Below are positions 23,634-32,255 of a stretch of DNA of 42,485 bases, in pieces. Each line of letters opens with the position of its first letter. Position 1 is the stretch's first letter. The position numbers and the translations under genes are program-made. Origin of the DNA: Candidatus Eisenbergiella merdigallinarum (GTDB lineage: Bacteria; Bacillota; Clostridia; Lachnospirales; Lachnospiraceae); the NCBI GenBank assembly GCA_019119355.1, contig DWXE01000010.1, forward strand, positions 141,238 through 183,722, read 5' to 3'. The notes beneath the pieces are model-generated. The model saw only the letters and a list, made by a program, of their open reading frames with translations, was not told the origin of the DNA and did no database searches.

Positions 23634-25531
23634 AGAATGGATTTTTACCGGTGACGCCGGAGGAAATGCGGGAGCGGGGCTGGGAACAGCCGGATTTTGT
23701 ATACGTCAGCGGGGACGCCTACGTGGATCATCCCTCCTTCGGAGCGGCCATCATCACCAGGGTTCTGGAAAGCCGCGGCTACAGGGTGTGCGTCATCGCG
23801 CAGCCGGACTGGAAAAAGCCGGAGAGCGTCCGCCTGTTCGGGCGGCCCAGGCTGGCTTTCCTGGTTTCCTCCGGCAACATGGACTCCATGGTGAACCACT
23901 ACTATGTTTCCAAAAAGAGGAGGACCTTCGACGCCTATACCCCCGGCGGCGAGGCGGGGAAGCGGCCGGACCACGCGGCCGTGGTCTACTGCAACCTGAT
24001 CCGCCAGAGCTTTCGGGACGTGCCGGTGATTCTGGGCGGCATCGAGGCCAGCCTGCGGCGGATGGCCCATTACGATTACTGGAGCGATTCCCTGAAGCAT
24101 TCCATTCTGGTGGACAGCCAGGCGGATCTGATTTCCTACGGGATGGGGGAAAAATCCATCGTGGAGATCGCGGAAGCCCTGGACGCGGGGATCGCGGTCC
24201 GGGATCTGACCTTCATCGCCGGAACGGTATACCGGACCCGGGACATAGACGGCGTTTACGGCGCCTGCCTGCTGCCTTCCTACGAAGCCATGCGAAAGGA
24301 GCCCGCCCTGTATGCGGAGAGCTTCCGGGTTCAGTATGAGAATACGGACCCCTGCAACGGAAAGCCCCTGGTGGAGCCCTATCCGGACGGCAGCTTTGTG
24401 GTGCAGAACCCGCCCCAGCCGCCGCTGACCCAGGAGGAGATGGACGGCGTTTACAGCCTGCCCTATATGCGGACCTGGCATCCTTCCTACGCCGCGGCCG
24501 GTGGGGTGCCGGCCATTTCTGAGATCCGGTTCTCCCTGACCAGCAACCGGGGATGCTTCGGGGGCTGCAGCTTCTGCGCCCTGACCTTCCATCAGGGCCG
24601 CACGGTGTCCGTGCGCAGCCATGAGAGCATCCTGGAGGAGGCGGGGAAAATCATCCGGGATCCGGAATTCAAGGGCTATATTCACGATGTGGGCGGCCCC
24701 ACGGCCAATTTCCGCCACCCCTCCTGCCAAAAGCAGCTGACGGAGGGGGTGTGCAAAAAGCGGCAGTGCCTGTTCCCGTCCCCCTGCCCCAATCTGAAGG
24801 TGGATCACAGCGATTATCTTTCCCTGCTGCGAAAGCTGCGGGCGCTGCCCGGGGTGAAAAAGGTGTTCATCCGCTCCGGGATCCGGTTCGACTATCTGCT
24901 GGCGGACCCGGACGACTCCTTTTTCCGGGAGCTGGTGCTGCATCATGTCAGCGGCCAGCTGAAGGTGGCACCGGAACACATCAGCGACCCGGTGCTCGTG
25001 CGGATGGGGAAACCCAGGAACGCGGTGTACGAAAAATTCAGGAAGAAATACCGCCAGCTCAACGAAGAACTGGGGCTAAAGCAGTATCTGGTCCCCTATC
25101 TGATGAGCTCCCATCCGGGCTCCACCTTAAAGGAGGCGGTGGAGCTGGCGGAGTATCTGAGGGATCTGGGCTATATGCCCCAGCAGGTACAGGATTTTTA
25201 CCCCACCCCGTCCACCATGTCCACGGTGATGTATTACACGGGCATCGATCCCAGGGACAACTCCAGGGTTCACGTGTGCAAAAATCCGCATGAAAAGGCG
25301 ATGCAGCGGGCGCTGATCCAGTACAGGGATCCGGCCAACTACGAGCTGGTGCGCGAAGCGCTGGTCAAAGCCGGACGGGAAGATCTGATCGGCTACGGGC
25401 CCAAATGCCTGATCCGGCCGAAAAAGGGCGAAAGCAGCCGTACCGGCGCCGGGCAGCCCCGGCAGTCCTCCCGCCCGGCGGAGAAGAAGAAGCGGACCAT
25501 TCGAAACGTTCACAAAAAGAAAAGGGGGTAG
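23630..25531 (+). CDS. YgiQ family radical SAM protein
   Basis: The 633-residue protein matches YgiQ: it begins FLPVTPEEMRERGW, has PDFVYVSGDAYVDHPSFG and VILGGIEASLRRMAHYDYW, and the iron-sulfur motif CxxxCxxC at Cys309, Cys313 and Cys316 in NRGCFGGCSFCALTFHQGR. Further conserved parts are HDVGGPTANFR, KVAPEHISD and VQDFYPTPSTMSTVMYYTG. YgiQ is a conserved radical SAM protein whose reaction is not known to me. The C-terminus is a basic, low-complexity tail (PRQSSRPAEKKKRTIRN). Start TTG 23630 overlaps the upstream TGA and follows AGGGAGAGGA; an ATG at residue 13 is a weaker alternative. Confidence 0.93.
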   Translation: MKNGFLPVTPEEMRERGWEQPDFVYVSGDAYVDHPSFGAAIITRVLESRGYRVCVIAQPDWKKPESVRLFGRPRLAFLVSSGNMDSMVNHYYVSKKRRTFDAYTPGGEAGKRPDHAAVVYCNLIRQSFRDVPVILGGIEASLRRMAHYDYWSDSLKHSILVDSQADLISYGMGEKSIVEIAEALDAGIAVRDLTFIAGTVYRTRDIDGVYGACLLPSYEAMRKEPALYAESFRVQYENTDPCNGKPLVEPYPDGSFVVQNPPQPPLTQEEMDGVYSLPYMRTWHPSYAAAGGVPAISEIRFSLTSNRGCFGGCSFCALTFHQGRTVSVRSHESILEEAGKIIRDPEFKGYIHDVGGPTANFRHPSCQKQLTEGVCKKRQCLFPSPCPNLKVDHSDYLSLLRKLRALPGVKKVFIRSGIRFDYLLADPDDSFFRELVLHHVSGQLKVAPEHISDPVLVRMGKPRNAVYEKFRKKYRQLNEELGLKQYLVPYLMSSHPGSTLKEAVELAEYLRDLGYMPQQVQDFYPTPSTMSTVMYYTGIDPRDNSRVHVCKNPHEKAMQRALIQYRDPANYELVREALVKAGREDLIGYGPKCLIRPKKGESSRTGAGQPRQSSRPAEKKKRTIRNVHKKKRG

Positions 25532-25535
25532 TGCG

Positions 25536-26348
25536 ATGAACGTCATCATCATTACGGGAGCCTCTTCCGGCATGGGCAGGGAATTCGCCCTGCAGCTGGA
25601 CCGGGGCTTGAGGAGCATCGACGAGTTCTGGCTGGTTTCCAGGCGAGCGGAGCGGATGAAGGAGCTGGCGAAAAGCCTGCGCCACAGGGTCAAGATCCTG
25701 CCCCTGGATCTGGGCGAACAGGCGGACATCCGGCTGTTTTGCGAGGTGCTGGAGGAGGAAAAGCCCGCGGTGCGGATGCTGATCAACTGCGCCGGCTACG
25801 GGCTCATCGGGGATTTTTCCGACCTCTCTTTGCGGGAGCAGGCCGGGGAAGTGGACGTCAACTGCCGGGCCCTGATGGAGATCACCCACGCCTGTCTGCC
25901 TTACATGAAGGAAAAGAGCAGGATTATCCAGATGGCCAGCAGCGCCGCCTTTCTGCCGCAGCCGGGGTTTTCCGTGTACGCGGCCACGAAGGCCTTCGTG
26001 CTCAGCTTTTCCAGAGCCCTGCGGGAGGAACTCAAAAGCCGCAGGATCTACGTCACCGCCGTCTGCCCGGGGCCGGTTTCCACGGAATTTTTTGAGGTGG
26101 CGGAACAGTACGGCTCCGTGCTGGGAATCAAAAAGTACGTGATGGCGCAGCCGGAGCGGGTGGTGAGGGCGGCGCTGGCCGCCAGCTGCAAGAACAGGCC
26201 CATGTCGGTCTATGGGGCGGCGATCAACGCTTTCTGGATTATGACCCGGCTCCTGCCCCAGGATCCGGTGCTGCATTTGACTTATCGGATGAAGAAGAGG
26301 GGAGAACGCGGTGCGGCGGATCCCGGAAAGGACTGTCAGACGGAATGA
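25536..26348 (+). CDS. SDR family NAD(P)-dependent oxidoreductase
   Basis: A classical short-chain dehydrogenase of 270 residues: cofactor motif IITGASSGMGREFA at residues 5-18, NCAGYG near 87-92, and the catalytic Ser and YxxxK in SSAAFLPQPGFSVYAATK (Tyr and Lys near residues 148 and 152). FDR-type Arg residues after strand 2 (SRRAERM) suggest NADP preference. The final 60 residues (MVRAALAASCKNRPMSVY-like region) resemble SDRs acting on lipids or steroids (YqjQ/DltE-like), but substrate is unknown. The stop overlaps the start of the next gene (ATGA). Confidence 0.88.
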   Translation: MNVIIITGASSGMGREFALQLDRGLRSIDEFWLVSRRAERMKELAKSLRHRVKILPLDLGEQADIRLFCEVLEEEKPAVRMLINCAGYGLIGDFSDLSLREQAGEVDVNCRALMEITHACLPYMKEKSRIIQMASSAAFLPQPGFSVYAATKAFVLSFSRALREELKSRRIYVTAVCPGPVSTEFFEVAEQYGSVLGIKKYVMAQPERVVRAALAASCKNRPMSVYGAAINAFWIMTRLLPQDPVLHLTYRMKKRGERGAADPGKDCQTE

Positions 26349-26956
26349 AAAAAGGTTCCAGGAAAACAACGGGAAGAAAAAAAGGGGAGAAGGGATATCT
26401 GGCATCTCAGAAAAGGGCGGTCGCCGTCCGTACCGGGATTCTGTTCGCCCTCTCCCTCGCCGTCTATCTGACCGGCTACCTCTCTGCGGGAAGCAATGAA
26501 AACCTCCTGACCATCGTGGCCGTGCTGGGCTGCCTGCCCGCGGCCCGCAGCGCGGTGAACCTAGTCATGCTGCTGCGCTGCCGCGGGATCGGGGGCGCGG
26601 ATTTTGAAAGGATCTCGGAGCATACGGAGGGCTGCGCGGTTCTGGCGGACCTGGTGTTCACCAGCTATGAGAAAAACTTTGAAATCCACCATATGGCGTA
26701 CCGGGCGGGGCATCTGCTGGGCTATACCGCGAATCCGTCCTGCGATGCGAAAGGCTGCGAAAAGCATCTGCGCGGCATGTGCGCGCAAAACGGGCTGGGG
26801 GATGTGGAGATTTCCATTTTTAAGGAACTGCCCGCCTACATCCGGCGGCTGGACCGGATCCGCGACTTCCCGGAAGATCCCGTTTCGGAGGACGACGCCG
26901 AAAACGGCGCGAAAGCGGAGAGGGTCTGCGCTCTGATGCGGGCCATCTCCCTGTAG
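26345..26956 (+). CDS. Conserved hypothetical membrane protein (203 aa)
   Basis: A very basic N-terminus (MKKGSRKTTGRKKGEKGYL) precedes two membrane segments (about residues 30-47 and 54-77). The cytoplasmic remainder has hydrophobic strands (GCAVLADLVFTSYEKNFEIH), two cysteines in CDAKGCEKHLRGMC, then LPAYIRRLDRIRDFP and an acidic stretch. I do not recognise a named family. It is tightly coupled to the SDR gene (4-bp overlap) and is 13 bp before an RluA-type gene, so it belongs to the same transcript. A role in membrane or RNA modification cannot be inferred safely. Confidence 0.78.
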   Translation: MKKGSRKTTGRKKGEKGYLASQKRAVAVRTGILFALSLAVYLTGYLSAGSNENLLTIVAVLGCLPAARSAVNLVMLLRCRGIGGADFERISEHTEGCAVLADLVFTSYEKNFEIHHMAYRAGHLLGYTANPSCDAKGCEKHLRGMCAQNGLGDVEISIFKELPAYIRRLDRIRDFPEDPVSEDDAENGAKAERVCALMRAISL

Positions 26957-26969
26957 GCGGGAGGATATC

Positions 26970-28001
26970 ATGCGTCAGATCATCGTTCGGGACAACGAAG
27001 CCGGGCAGCGGATGGACAAATTCCTGCAAAAATACATGAAGGAGGCCCCCGTTTCCTTCTTCTACAAAATGATGCGCAAAAAAAATATCCTGCTCAACGA
27101 AAAGAAATGCGGCGGGAACGAAAAGCTGGAGAAGGGGGACTGCATCCGCCTCTATCTGGCGGAGGAAACGCTGGAAAAGTTCGGGGCGCCTTCTTCCAAA
27201 GGGGAGGAGCCGTCCCCCTATGCGCGGGCGTATGAAGCCATCGGAGCCCTGCCCGTTTTATGGGAAAACGAATGCGGGCTGGCGGTGAACAAGCCCGCCG
27301 GCCTTTTGAGCCAGAAAGCCCGTCCGGAAGACCTTTCCTTGAACGAGTGGCTGATCGGCTATCTTTTGCGGGAGAAAGCGCTGACGGCGCAGGAGCTCTC
27401 CACCTTTCGACCCTCCGTCTGCAACCGGCTGGACCGCAATACCAGCGGCATCGTCCTGTGCTCCAAAAGCCTGGCGGGATCCCAGGTCCTGACGGAAGCC
27501 ATCCGGGAAAAATCGGCGAAAAAGTTCTATCGCCTTTTCGCACTGGGGCGCCTGGAAGAGCCGCGCGTCTTTACCGCCTGGGAGAAAAAGGATCCTGCGT
27601 CCAACCGGGTGCGGATCCTTTGGGAACCGTGTGAAGGAGCCAGCCGGATCCGGACCGGGATCCGCCCGCTGCTGACGGGAATTCTGCCCGGGACCGGTGA
27701 GGTGACGTATGCGGAGGCGGAGCTGTTTACCGGAAAAACCCATCAGATCCGGGCTACGTTTGCGGCCATGGGACACCCCCTTTTGGGGGACGCCAAATAC
27801 GGTTTCAAAGCGCGGGACGGCGGGAGGAAAGGCATCCCTGTCCGGGGGCAGATGCTACACGCATGCCGGGTGGAATTTTCCGATACGCCCGGGCTGTCCC
27901 GGGCAGGGCTGAGCGGCCTGACGCTGACCGCCCCGCTGCCGGAATCCTTTGAGCGGGTCCTGGCAGCGCTGAAAGAGAAAAAGGACATCGAGGAAAACTG
28001 A
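26970..28001 (+). CDS. RluA family 23S rRNA/tRNA pseudouridine synthase
   Basis: The 343-residue protein has an N-terminal S4-like region (DNEAGQRMDKFLQKYM..., NILLNEKKCGGNEKLEKGD), then AVNKPAGLLSQKA and the catalytic motif NRLDRNTSGIVLCSKS, where the usual HRLD is NRLD with the catalytic Asp kept. The C-terminal TGKTHQIRATFAAMGHPLLGDAKYG is diagnostic for RluA/RluC/RluD. Target bases cannot be distinguished by eye. Start ATG 26970 follows GGGAGGATATC. It sits 2 bp before recU. Confidence 0.93.
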   Translation: MRQIIVRDNEAGQRMDKFLQKYMKEAPVSFFYKMMRKKNILLNEKKCGGNEKLEKGDCIRLYLAEETLEKFGAPSSKGEEPSPYARAYEAIGALPVLWENECGLAVNKPAGLLSQKARPEDLSLNEWLIGYLLREKALTAQELSTFRPSVCNRLDRNTSGIVLCSKSLAGSQVLTEAIREKSAKKFYRLFALGRLEEPRVFTAWEKKDPASNRVRILWEPCEGASRIRTGIRPLLTGILPGTGEVTYAEAELFTGKTHQIRATFAAMGHPLLGDAKYGFKARDGGRKGIPVRGQMLHACRVEFSDTPGLSRAGLSGLTLTAPLPESFERVLAALKEKKDIEEN

Positions 28002-28003
28002 CC

Positions 28004-28555
28004 ATGGCAACCTGGAATTCCAGAGGTCTTCGCGGCTCCACGCTGGAAGACCTGATCAATCATACCAACGAAACATACCGGGAACACAAGCTCGCCCTGA
28101 TCCAGAAAATTCCCACCCCCATCACGCCGGTGCAGATCGACAAGGAGAGCCGCCATATCACCCTGGCCTACTTCGATCAGAAGAGCACGGTGGACTATAT
28201 CGGGGCGGTGCAGGGCATTCCTGTCTGCTTCGACGCGAAGGAGTGCGCGCAGGATACGTTCAGCCTGCAGAACATCCACGCCCACCAGGTGGCGTTTATG
28301 GAGAGCTTCGAGGAGCAAAAGGGGATCGCCTTTTTCCTGCTCTATTACACCCATCGGGACGCGTTTTACTACCTGACCTTCGCGCAGCTGAAGGGGTTCT
28401 GGGAACGGGCGCAGGCGGGAGGGCGCAAGAGCTTCCGCTTCGACGAACTTTCCCCCGGCTATTTTCTTCCCAGAAAGCAGGGCGTTTACGTGCCCTATCT
28501 GGATCTTTTGCAAAAGGATCTGCAGGAAAGGGATGAGAGGGATGCCCGCGGATAA
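28004..28555 (+). CDS. recU: Holliday junction resolvase RecU
   Basis: RecU cleaves Holliday junctions in Firmicutes and aids branch migration with RuvAB. The 183-residue sequence starts MATWNSRGLRGSTLEDLIN and has NxxY (NETYREHKLALIQKIPTP), the PD-(D/E)xK-type catalytic region STVDYIGAVQGIPVCFDAKE and HAHQVAFMESFEEQKGIAFF. Typical RecU is about 200 residues, so this is near full length, with a short N-terminus. Start ATG 28004 is 2 bp after the previous stop. Confidence 0.94.
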   Translation: MATWNSRGLRGSTLEDLINHTNETYREHKLALIQKIPTPITPVQIDKESRHITLAYFDQKSTVDYIGAVQGIPVCFDAKECAQDTFSLQNIHAHQVAFMESFEEQKGIAFFLLYYTHRDAFYYLTFAQLKGFWERAQAGGRKSFRFDELSPGYFLPRKQGVYVPYLDLLQKDLQERDERDARG

Positions 28556-28586
28556 AACGCGGTGAAAAAAAGGAGGCGAACGGCGG

Positions 28587-29105
28587 ATGGAAGCGGAAAA
28601 AAACAGCCTGACCACCCTGTGCTACCTGGAACAGGACGGAAAATGGCTGATGATGCACCGGGTAAAAAAGGAAGGCGACGTCAACAGGGACAAGTGGATC
28701 GGCGTGGGAGGGCACGCGGAGCGGTACGAGAGCCCGGAGGACTGCCTGATCCGGGAGGTGGAGGAGGAAACGGGCCTGAGGCTTGCCGGATACCGGTTCC
28801 GGGGTATCGTGACCTTCGCCCTTCTGGGGGTGGAAACCCAGTACATGTGCCTTTACACGGCGGACCGGTGGGAAGGGGAATTGTCCGAAACCTGCCGGGA
28901 AGGGGTTCTGGAGTGGGTGGAAAAAGAGCGGGTGCCTTCCCTGAACCTCTGGGCAGGAGATCTGGTCTTCTTTAAGCTGCTGGAACTGGAACGGCCCTTT
29001 TTCTCCCTGAAACTGGTTTACGACCGCGATGTCCTTCTGGAATGCGTCCTGGACGGAAAGCCCCTGGACTACGAAGGATTTTTGCGGGGAGAGGCGGCGC
29101 TGTAA
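28587..29105 (+). CDS. Nudix hydrolase, 8-oxo-dGTP diphosphatase (MutT/YtkD-like)
   Basis: The protein begins TTLCYLEQDGKWLMMHRVKK and has WIGVGGHAERYESPEDCLIR with EVEEETGL, a full Nudix box. The arrangement, including the long helix-rich tail FFKLLELERPFFSLKLVYD, matches enzymes annotated as 8-oxo-dGTP diphosphatases in Clostridia, which clean oxidised nucleotides from the pool. It is 172 residues. ATG 28587 follows AAAGGAGGCGAACGGCGG. It is 2 bp before a second, longer Nudix gene. Substrate assignment is by similarity only. Confidence 0.85.
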   Translation: MEAEKNSLTTLCYLEQDGKWLMMHRVKKEGDVNRDKWIGVGGHAERYESPEDCLIREVEEETGLRLAGYRFRGIVTFALLGVETQYMCLYTADRWEGELSETCREGVLEWVEKERVPSLNLWAGDLVFFKLLELERPFFSLKLVYDRDVLLECVLDGKPLDYEGFLRGEAAL

Positions 29106-29107
29106 CC

Positions 29108-30184
29108 ATGGAAGAATATCTGGATATCGTGGACGAAACGGGGGAGCCCACCGGAGAAAAGAAGGAGCGCAGCCGGGTGCACCGGGACGGGGATCTGCAC
29201 CGCACTTCCCACGTATGGATCGCCCGCAGAAAGCGGGGGCGCCTGCAGCTGCTTTTGCAGAAGCGCAGCCGGGACAAGGATTCCCATCCGGGCTGTTACG
29301 ATATTTCCAGCGCGGGCCATATCCCTGTGGGATCGGGCTTCGTGGACAGCGCCCTGCGGGAGCTGGAAGAAGAGCTGGGCGTGTACGCGCTGGAAAAGGA
29401 GCTGGAGGACTGCGGGGTGCGCAGGATCCGCTGGAAGGACCGGTTTTACGGAACCCCATTTCTGGACAACCAGGTGAGCCGGGTGTATCTGCTCTGGAGG
29501 AATCTGGAAGCCGGGCAGTTTCGCCCCCAGGCCAGCGAAATCGAAGAGGTGCGCTGGATGGATCTGGAGGAACTGACGGAGCTGGTAAAGGAAGGAGGGA
29601 TTCCCCACTGCATTTCTGAGGAGGAGCTCTCCATGGTGAAAAACAGGCTGTACAGGGACGCGGCCTTTCCCGTCGTGCCGGCGCAGGGGCCGGACCTGGA
29701 GGAGATCCTGGCCCTGGAGCAAATCGCCGCAGCGCGGCTGGGCGCGGGGCAAAGGGACTGGTATGTGACGGACGACATGGAATTTTTCCGGCGGCATCTG
29801 AGCGCGGAAGGGGCGCTGCTGAAAATCCCCTGCGGAGGGCGGCTGGCCGCCTTCTTGGCCCTGCGCTTTCCAGGGGATGGGGAGGACTCCCTGTTTCCCT
29901 GTGCCGCAAAATATGCGGGGGCCGACCCGGGGGAGCGGGCGGCCTGCGCCCACATGGAATCCGTGGCCGTGCACCCGGACTTTTGGGGGAACGGATTGAT
30001 GGAAAAACTGCTTTCGGAGGGCGTGGCCGCGGCAAAGAGCAGGGGAATGCGGCATCTGATGGCCACCGTGCACCCGGACAACCGGTTCAGCCGGGCGAAC
30101 TTCGAGGCGGCGGGCTTTCGGCCGCTGACCGAGGCCCTCAAATACGGCGGCCTGCGCCGCCTGATTTACTACCGGAGGGCCTGA
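29108..30184 (+). CDS. Nudix (IDI/YfcD-like) and GNAT acetyltransferase fusion protein
   Basis: The first 180 residues are a Nudix domain of the isopentenyl-diphosphate isomerase/YfcD type: EEYLDIVDETGEPTGEKKER, HRTSHVWIARRKRGRLQLLLQ, then ISSAGHIPVGSGFVDSALRE followed by LEEELGV. The first box glutamate position is Ser, while REUxEExGU is intact. The C-terminal 150 residues form a GNAT fold: AHMESVAVHPDFWGNGLMEK (acetyl-CoA loop), RHLMATVHPDNRFSRANFEA and AGFRPL. Each domain is recognisable; the combined function is not known to me. ATG 29108 lies 2 bp behind the preceding Nudix gene. It closes the nine-gene run and is followed by a possible hairpin. Confidence 0.85.
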   Translation: MEEYLDIVDETGEPTGEKKERSRVHRDGDLHRTSHVWIARRKRGRLQLLLQKRSRDKDSHPGCYDISSAGHIPVGSGFVDSALRELEEELGVYALEKELEDCGVRRIRWKDRFYGTPFLDNQVSRVYLLWRNLEAGQFRPQASEIEEVRWMDLEELTELVKEGGIPHCISEEELSMVKNRLYRDAAFPVVPAQGPDLEEILALEQIAAARLGAGQRDWYVTDDMEFFRRHLSAEGALLKIPCGGRLAAFLALRFPGDGEDSLFPCAAKYAGADPGERAACAHMESVAVHPDFWGNGLMEKLLSEGVAAAKSRGMRHLMATVHPDNRFSRANFEAAGFRPLTEALKYGGLRRLIYYRRA

Positions 30185-30222
30185 TTTGCGGCCCGCGGCC
30201 TCCCGACGGCGGGTGCGGTCTC

Positions 30223-30258
30223 CTGCCGGCAAGTGCTCTGTCGGCAGCAGCAGTTTTC
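30223..30258 (+). terminator. Possible terminator hairpin before the histidine operon
   Basis: CTGCCGGCA (30223-30231) can pair with TGTCGGCAG (30239-30247) with one G-U pair and a 7-nt loop, followed by CAGCAGTTTTCC. The spacer between stem and U-run is long, so termination may be weak. Confidence 0.4.
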
Positions 30259-30273
30259 CTGCCGGCGGAAAGG

Positions 30274-30302
30274 TTGACAGGAAGGGCGGAATCGTGTATA
30301 CT
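30274..30302 (+). promoter_or_regulatory. Consensus sigma-A promoter of the histidine operon
   Basis: TTGACA (30274-30279) and TATACT (30297-30302) are separated by exactly 17 bp. The leader to the hisZ ATG is only about 57 nt, too short for a T-box riboswitch; I saw no His-leader peptide. Control of this operon is therefore not evident from the sequence. Confidence 0.85.
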
Positions 30303-30365
30303 AATCGGGATTTCATATGATAACACGGTAGCATGATAAAGTGAATTGCGAAAACGGAGGATGCC

Positions 30366-31577
30366 ATGGATCAATCTTTGCTTCATACGCCGGAAGGGGT
30401 GCGGGATATTTACGGGATCGAATATGCCAGAAAGCTGCTGATCGAACAGCGTCTGCACGAAGCGATCCGGCTGTACGGGTATCAGGATATCCAGACCCCC
30501 TCCTTCGAATTTTTTGACGTCTACAGCCGGGAAATCGGCACCACGCCATCCTCCCAGCTGTACAAGTTCTTCGACAAGGAGGGCAACACCCTGACCCTTC
30601 GACCGGATTTTACCCCCTCCTGCGCCAGGTGCGCGGCCAAATATTTTATGGACGAGACCAGGCCCATCCGCCTGACCTATTCGGGAAGCGCCTTCACCAA
30701 CGCGTCCAGCCTTCAGGGAAAGCTGAAGGAGGTGACGCAGATGGGCGTCGAGCTGATTATGGAGCCTTCGGTGGAGGCCGACGCGGAAATGATCAGCCTG
30801 GTGGTGGAGGCTCTCCTTCGCTGCGGCCTGACCAGCTTTCAGATCGCGGTGGGGGAAGTGGAATATTTCAGGGGAATCTGTTCCCAGGCGGGGCTGAAGG
30901 AGGAAACGGAGCAGAAGCTCCGGGACGCCATCAACGCCAAAAACTATTTTGCGGCAAAAGAACTGCTGGAGAGCCGTAAGGTGCGCCGGGACTACGCCCA
31001 GGTGCTGCTGCGCCTGGCGGATACGGTGCTGGGGGCCAGCGATCTGGCCGAAGCCAGGCAGATGGTGGACAACGAGAGGTCGCTGCAGGCCATCGAACGG
31101 CTGGAGCAGCTGTATCGCGTCTTGGAGAAATACGGGGTGGAGAAATACGTTTCCTTCGATCTCGGGCTGCTGGGGAAATACAACTATTACACCGGCGTGA
31201 TTTTCAAGGGATACACGTACGGCGTGGGTGACGCGGTGGTGACCGGAGGCAGATACGACCACCTTCTGTCCCATTTCGGGAAAAACGCGCCCGCCATCGG
31301 CTTCGTGATCGTGGTGGACGATCTGATGGAGGCGCTGGCGCGCCAGGATTTAAAGCCTCTGGTGGAGCCGGAGGGCGCCCTCATTTTCTATGAAAAGGGA
31401 GGGTTCGGGCAGGCGTTGAGCCGGGCCAGGCAGCTGAGGGCGGAAGGGACCAGGGCGGAGCTGATGCCCGTGCCCCAAAACCGGAGCAGCTATGAAGCTT
31501 ATGAAAGAGGATGGCACAGCAGCGTGTTTCTTGTCCGGGAGGACGGGAGCTGCGAAAGGCTGAACCAGGACGGATGA
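30366..31577 (+). CDS. hisZ: ATP phosphoribosyltransferase regulatory subunit HisZ
   Basis: HisZ is a catalytically inactive paralogue of histidyl-tRNA synthetase that forms an octamer with short HisG and mediates feedback by histidine. The 403-residue protein has the class II synthetase-like blocks LLHTPEGVRDIYG, TPSFEFFDVYSRE, FFDKEGNTLTLRPDFTPSCA and the later GLLGKYNYYTGVIFKGYTYG and GGRYDHLLSHFG. ATG 30366 follows GGAGG (30356-30360). It is the first gene of the operon and is followed at once by the short hisG, which needs it. Confidence 0.95.
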   Translation: MDQSLLHTPEGVRDIYGIEYARKLLIEQRLHEAIRLYGYQDIQTPSFEFFDVYSREIGTTPSSQLYKFFDKEGNTLTLRPDFTPSCARCAAKYFMDETRPIRLTYSGSAFTNASSLQGKLKEVTQMGVELIMEPSVEADAEMISLVVEALLRCGLTSFQIAVGEVEYFRGICSQAGLKEETEQKLRDAINAKNYFAAKELLESRKVRRDYAQVLLRLADTVLGASDLAEARQMVDNERSLQAIERLEQLYRVLEKYGVEKYVSFDLGLLGKYNYYTGVIFKGYTYGVGDAVVTGGRYDHLLSHFGKNAPAIGFVIVVDDLMEALARQDLKPLVEPEGALIFYEKGGFGQALSRARQLRAEGTRAELMPVPQNRSSYEAYERGWHSSVFLVREDGSCERLNQDG

Positions 31578-31591
31578 GGAGTGGCGGCAAA

Positions 31592-32239
31592 ATGGAAGAG
31601 AGGAGATATCTGACGTTCGCGCTGACGAAGGGAAGGCTGGCCAGCAGGACGCTGGAGCTGTTGGAGCAGATCGGGATCACCTGCCGGGAGATGAAGGACA
31701 AAAATTCCAGAAAGCTGGTTTTCGTCAACGAAGAGCTGAAGCTGAAGTTCTTTCTGGCCAAGGGCCCGGATGTGCCCACCTATGTGGAATACGGGGCGGC
31801 GGACATCGGCGTGACCGGGAAGGACGAATTGCTGGAAGAGGGGCGCAGGGTCTATGAGGTGCTGGATCTGGGGTTCGGGAAATGCCGCATGTGCGTCTGC
31901 GGCCCCGCAAAGGCCAGGGAGCTGCTTTTGCATCACGAGATGATCCGGGTGGCGACGAAATACCCGGTCATCGCGAAGGACTATTTTTACAACGAAAAAT
32001 ATCAGACCGTGGACATCATCAAGCTGAACGGCTCCGTGGAGCTGGGCCCCATCGTCGGCCTGGCGGACGTGATCGTGGACATCGTGGAGACCGGCAGCAC
32101 CTTGCGGGAGAACGGGCTGGAGGTGCTGGAGGAGATCTGCCCCCTGTCCGCCAGGATGATCGTCAATCAGGTGAGCATGCAGATGGAAACGGAACGGATC
32201 AAGGAAATCATTTTGCGGCTGCGTGAGAAGCTGTCGTGA
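31592..32239 (+). CDS. hisG: ATP phosphoribosyltransferase, short form HisG
   Basis: HisG condenses ATP and phosphoribosyl pyrophosphate, the first step of histidine synthesis. The 215-residue length and lack of a C-terminal regulatory domain define the short form that works with HisZ. Motifs: FALTKGRLASRTLELLEQ, VPTYVEYGAADIGVTGKDEL, RVATKYPVIAKDYF, IIKLNGSVELGPIVGLADVI and DIVETGSTLRENGL (the phosphoribosyl pyrophosphate loop). Start ATG 31592 lies about 10 nt after GAGGAG. Confidence 0.96.
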   Translation: MEERRYLTFALTKGRLASRTLELLEQIGITCREMKDKNSRKLVFVNEELKLKFFLAKGPDVPTYVEYGAADIGVTGKDELLEEGRRVYEVLDLGFGKCRMCVCGPAKARELLLHHEMIRVATKYPVIAKDYFYNEKYQTVDIIKLNGSVELGPIVGLADVIVDIVETGSTLRENGLEVLEEICPLSARMIVNQVSMQMETERIKEIILRLREKLS

Positions 32240-32255
32240 GGAAAGGCTGGGGGAA

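Noticed and set aside
28296..30035. Minus-strand open frame of 579 codons opposite the two Nudix genes
   Set aside because: Its product is proline- and arginine-rich low complexity, typical of antisense frames in GC-rich coding DNA, while the plus strand carries two complete Nudix genes.
30303..30365. T-box or histidine leader peptide before hisZ
   Set aside because: The leader after the consensus promoter is only about 57 nt and has no specifier loop, T-box sequence or run of histidine codons.
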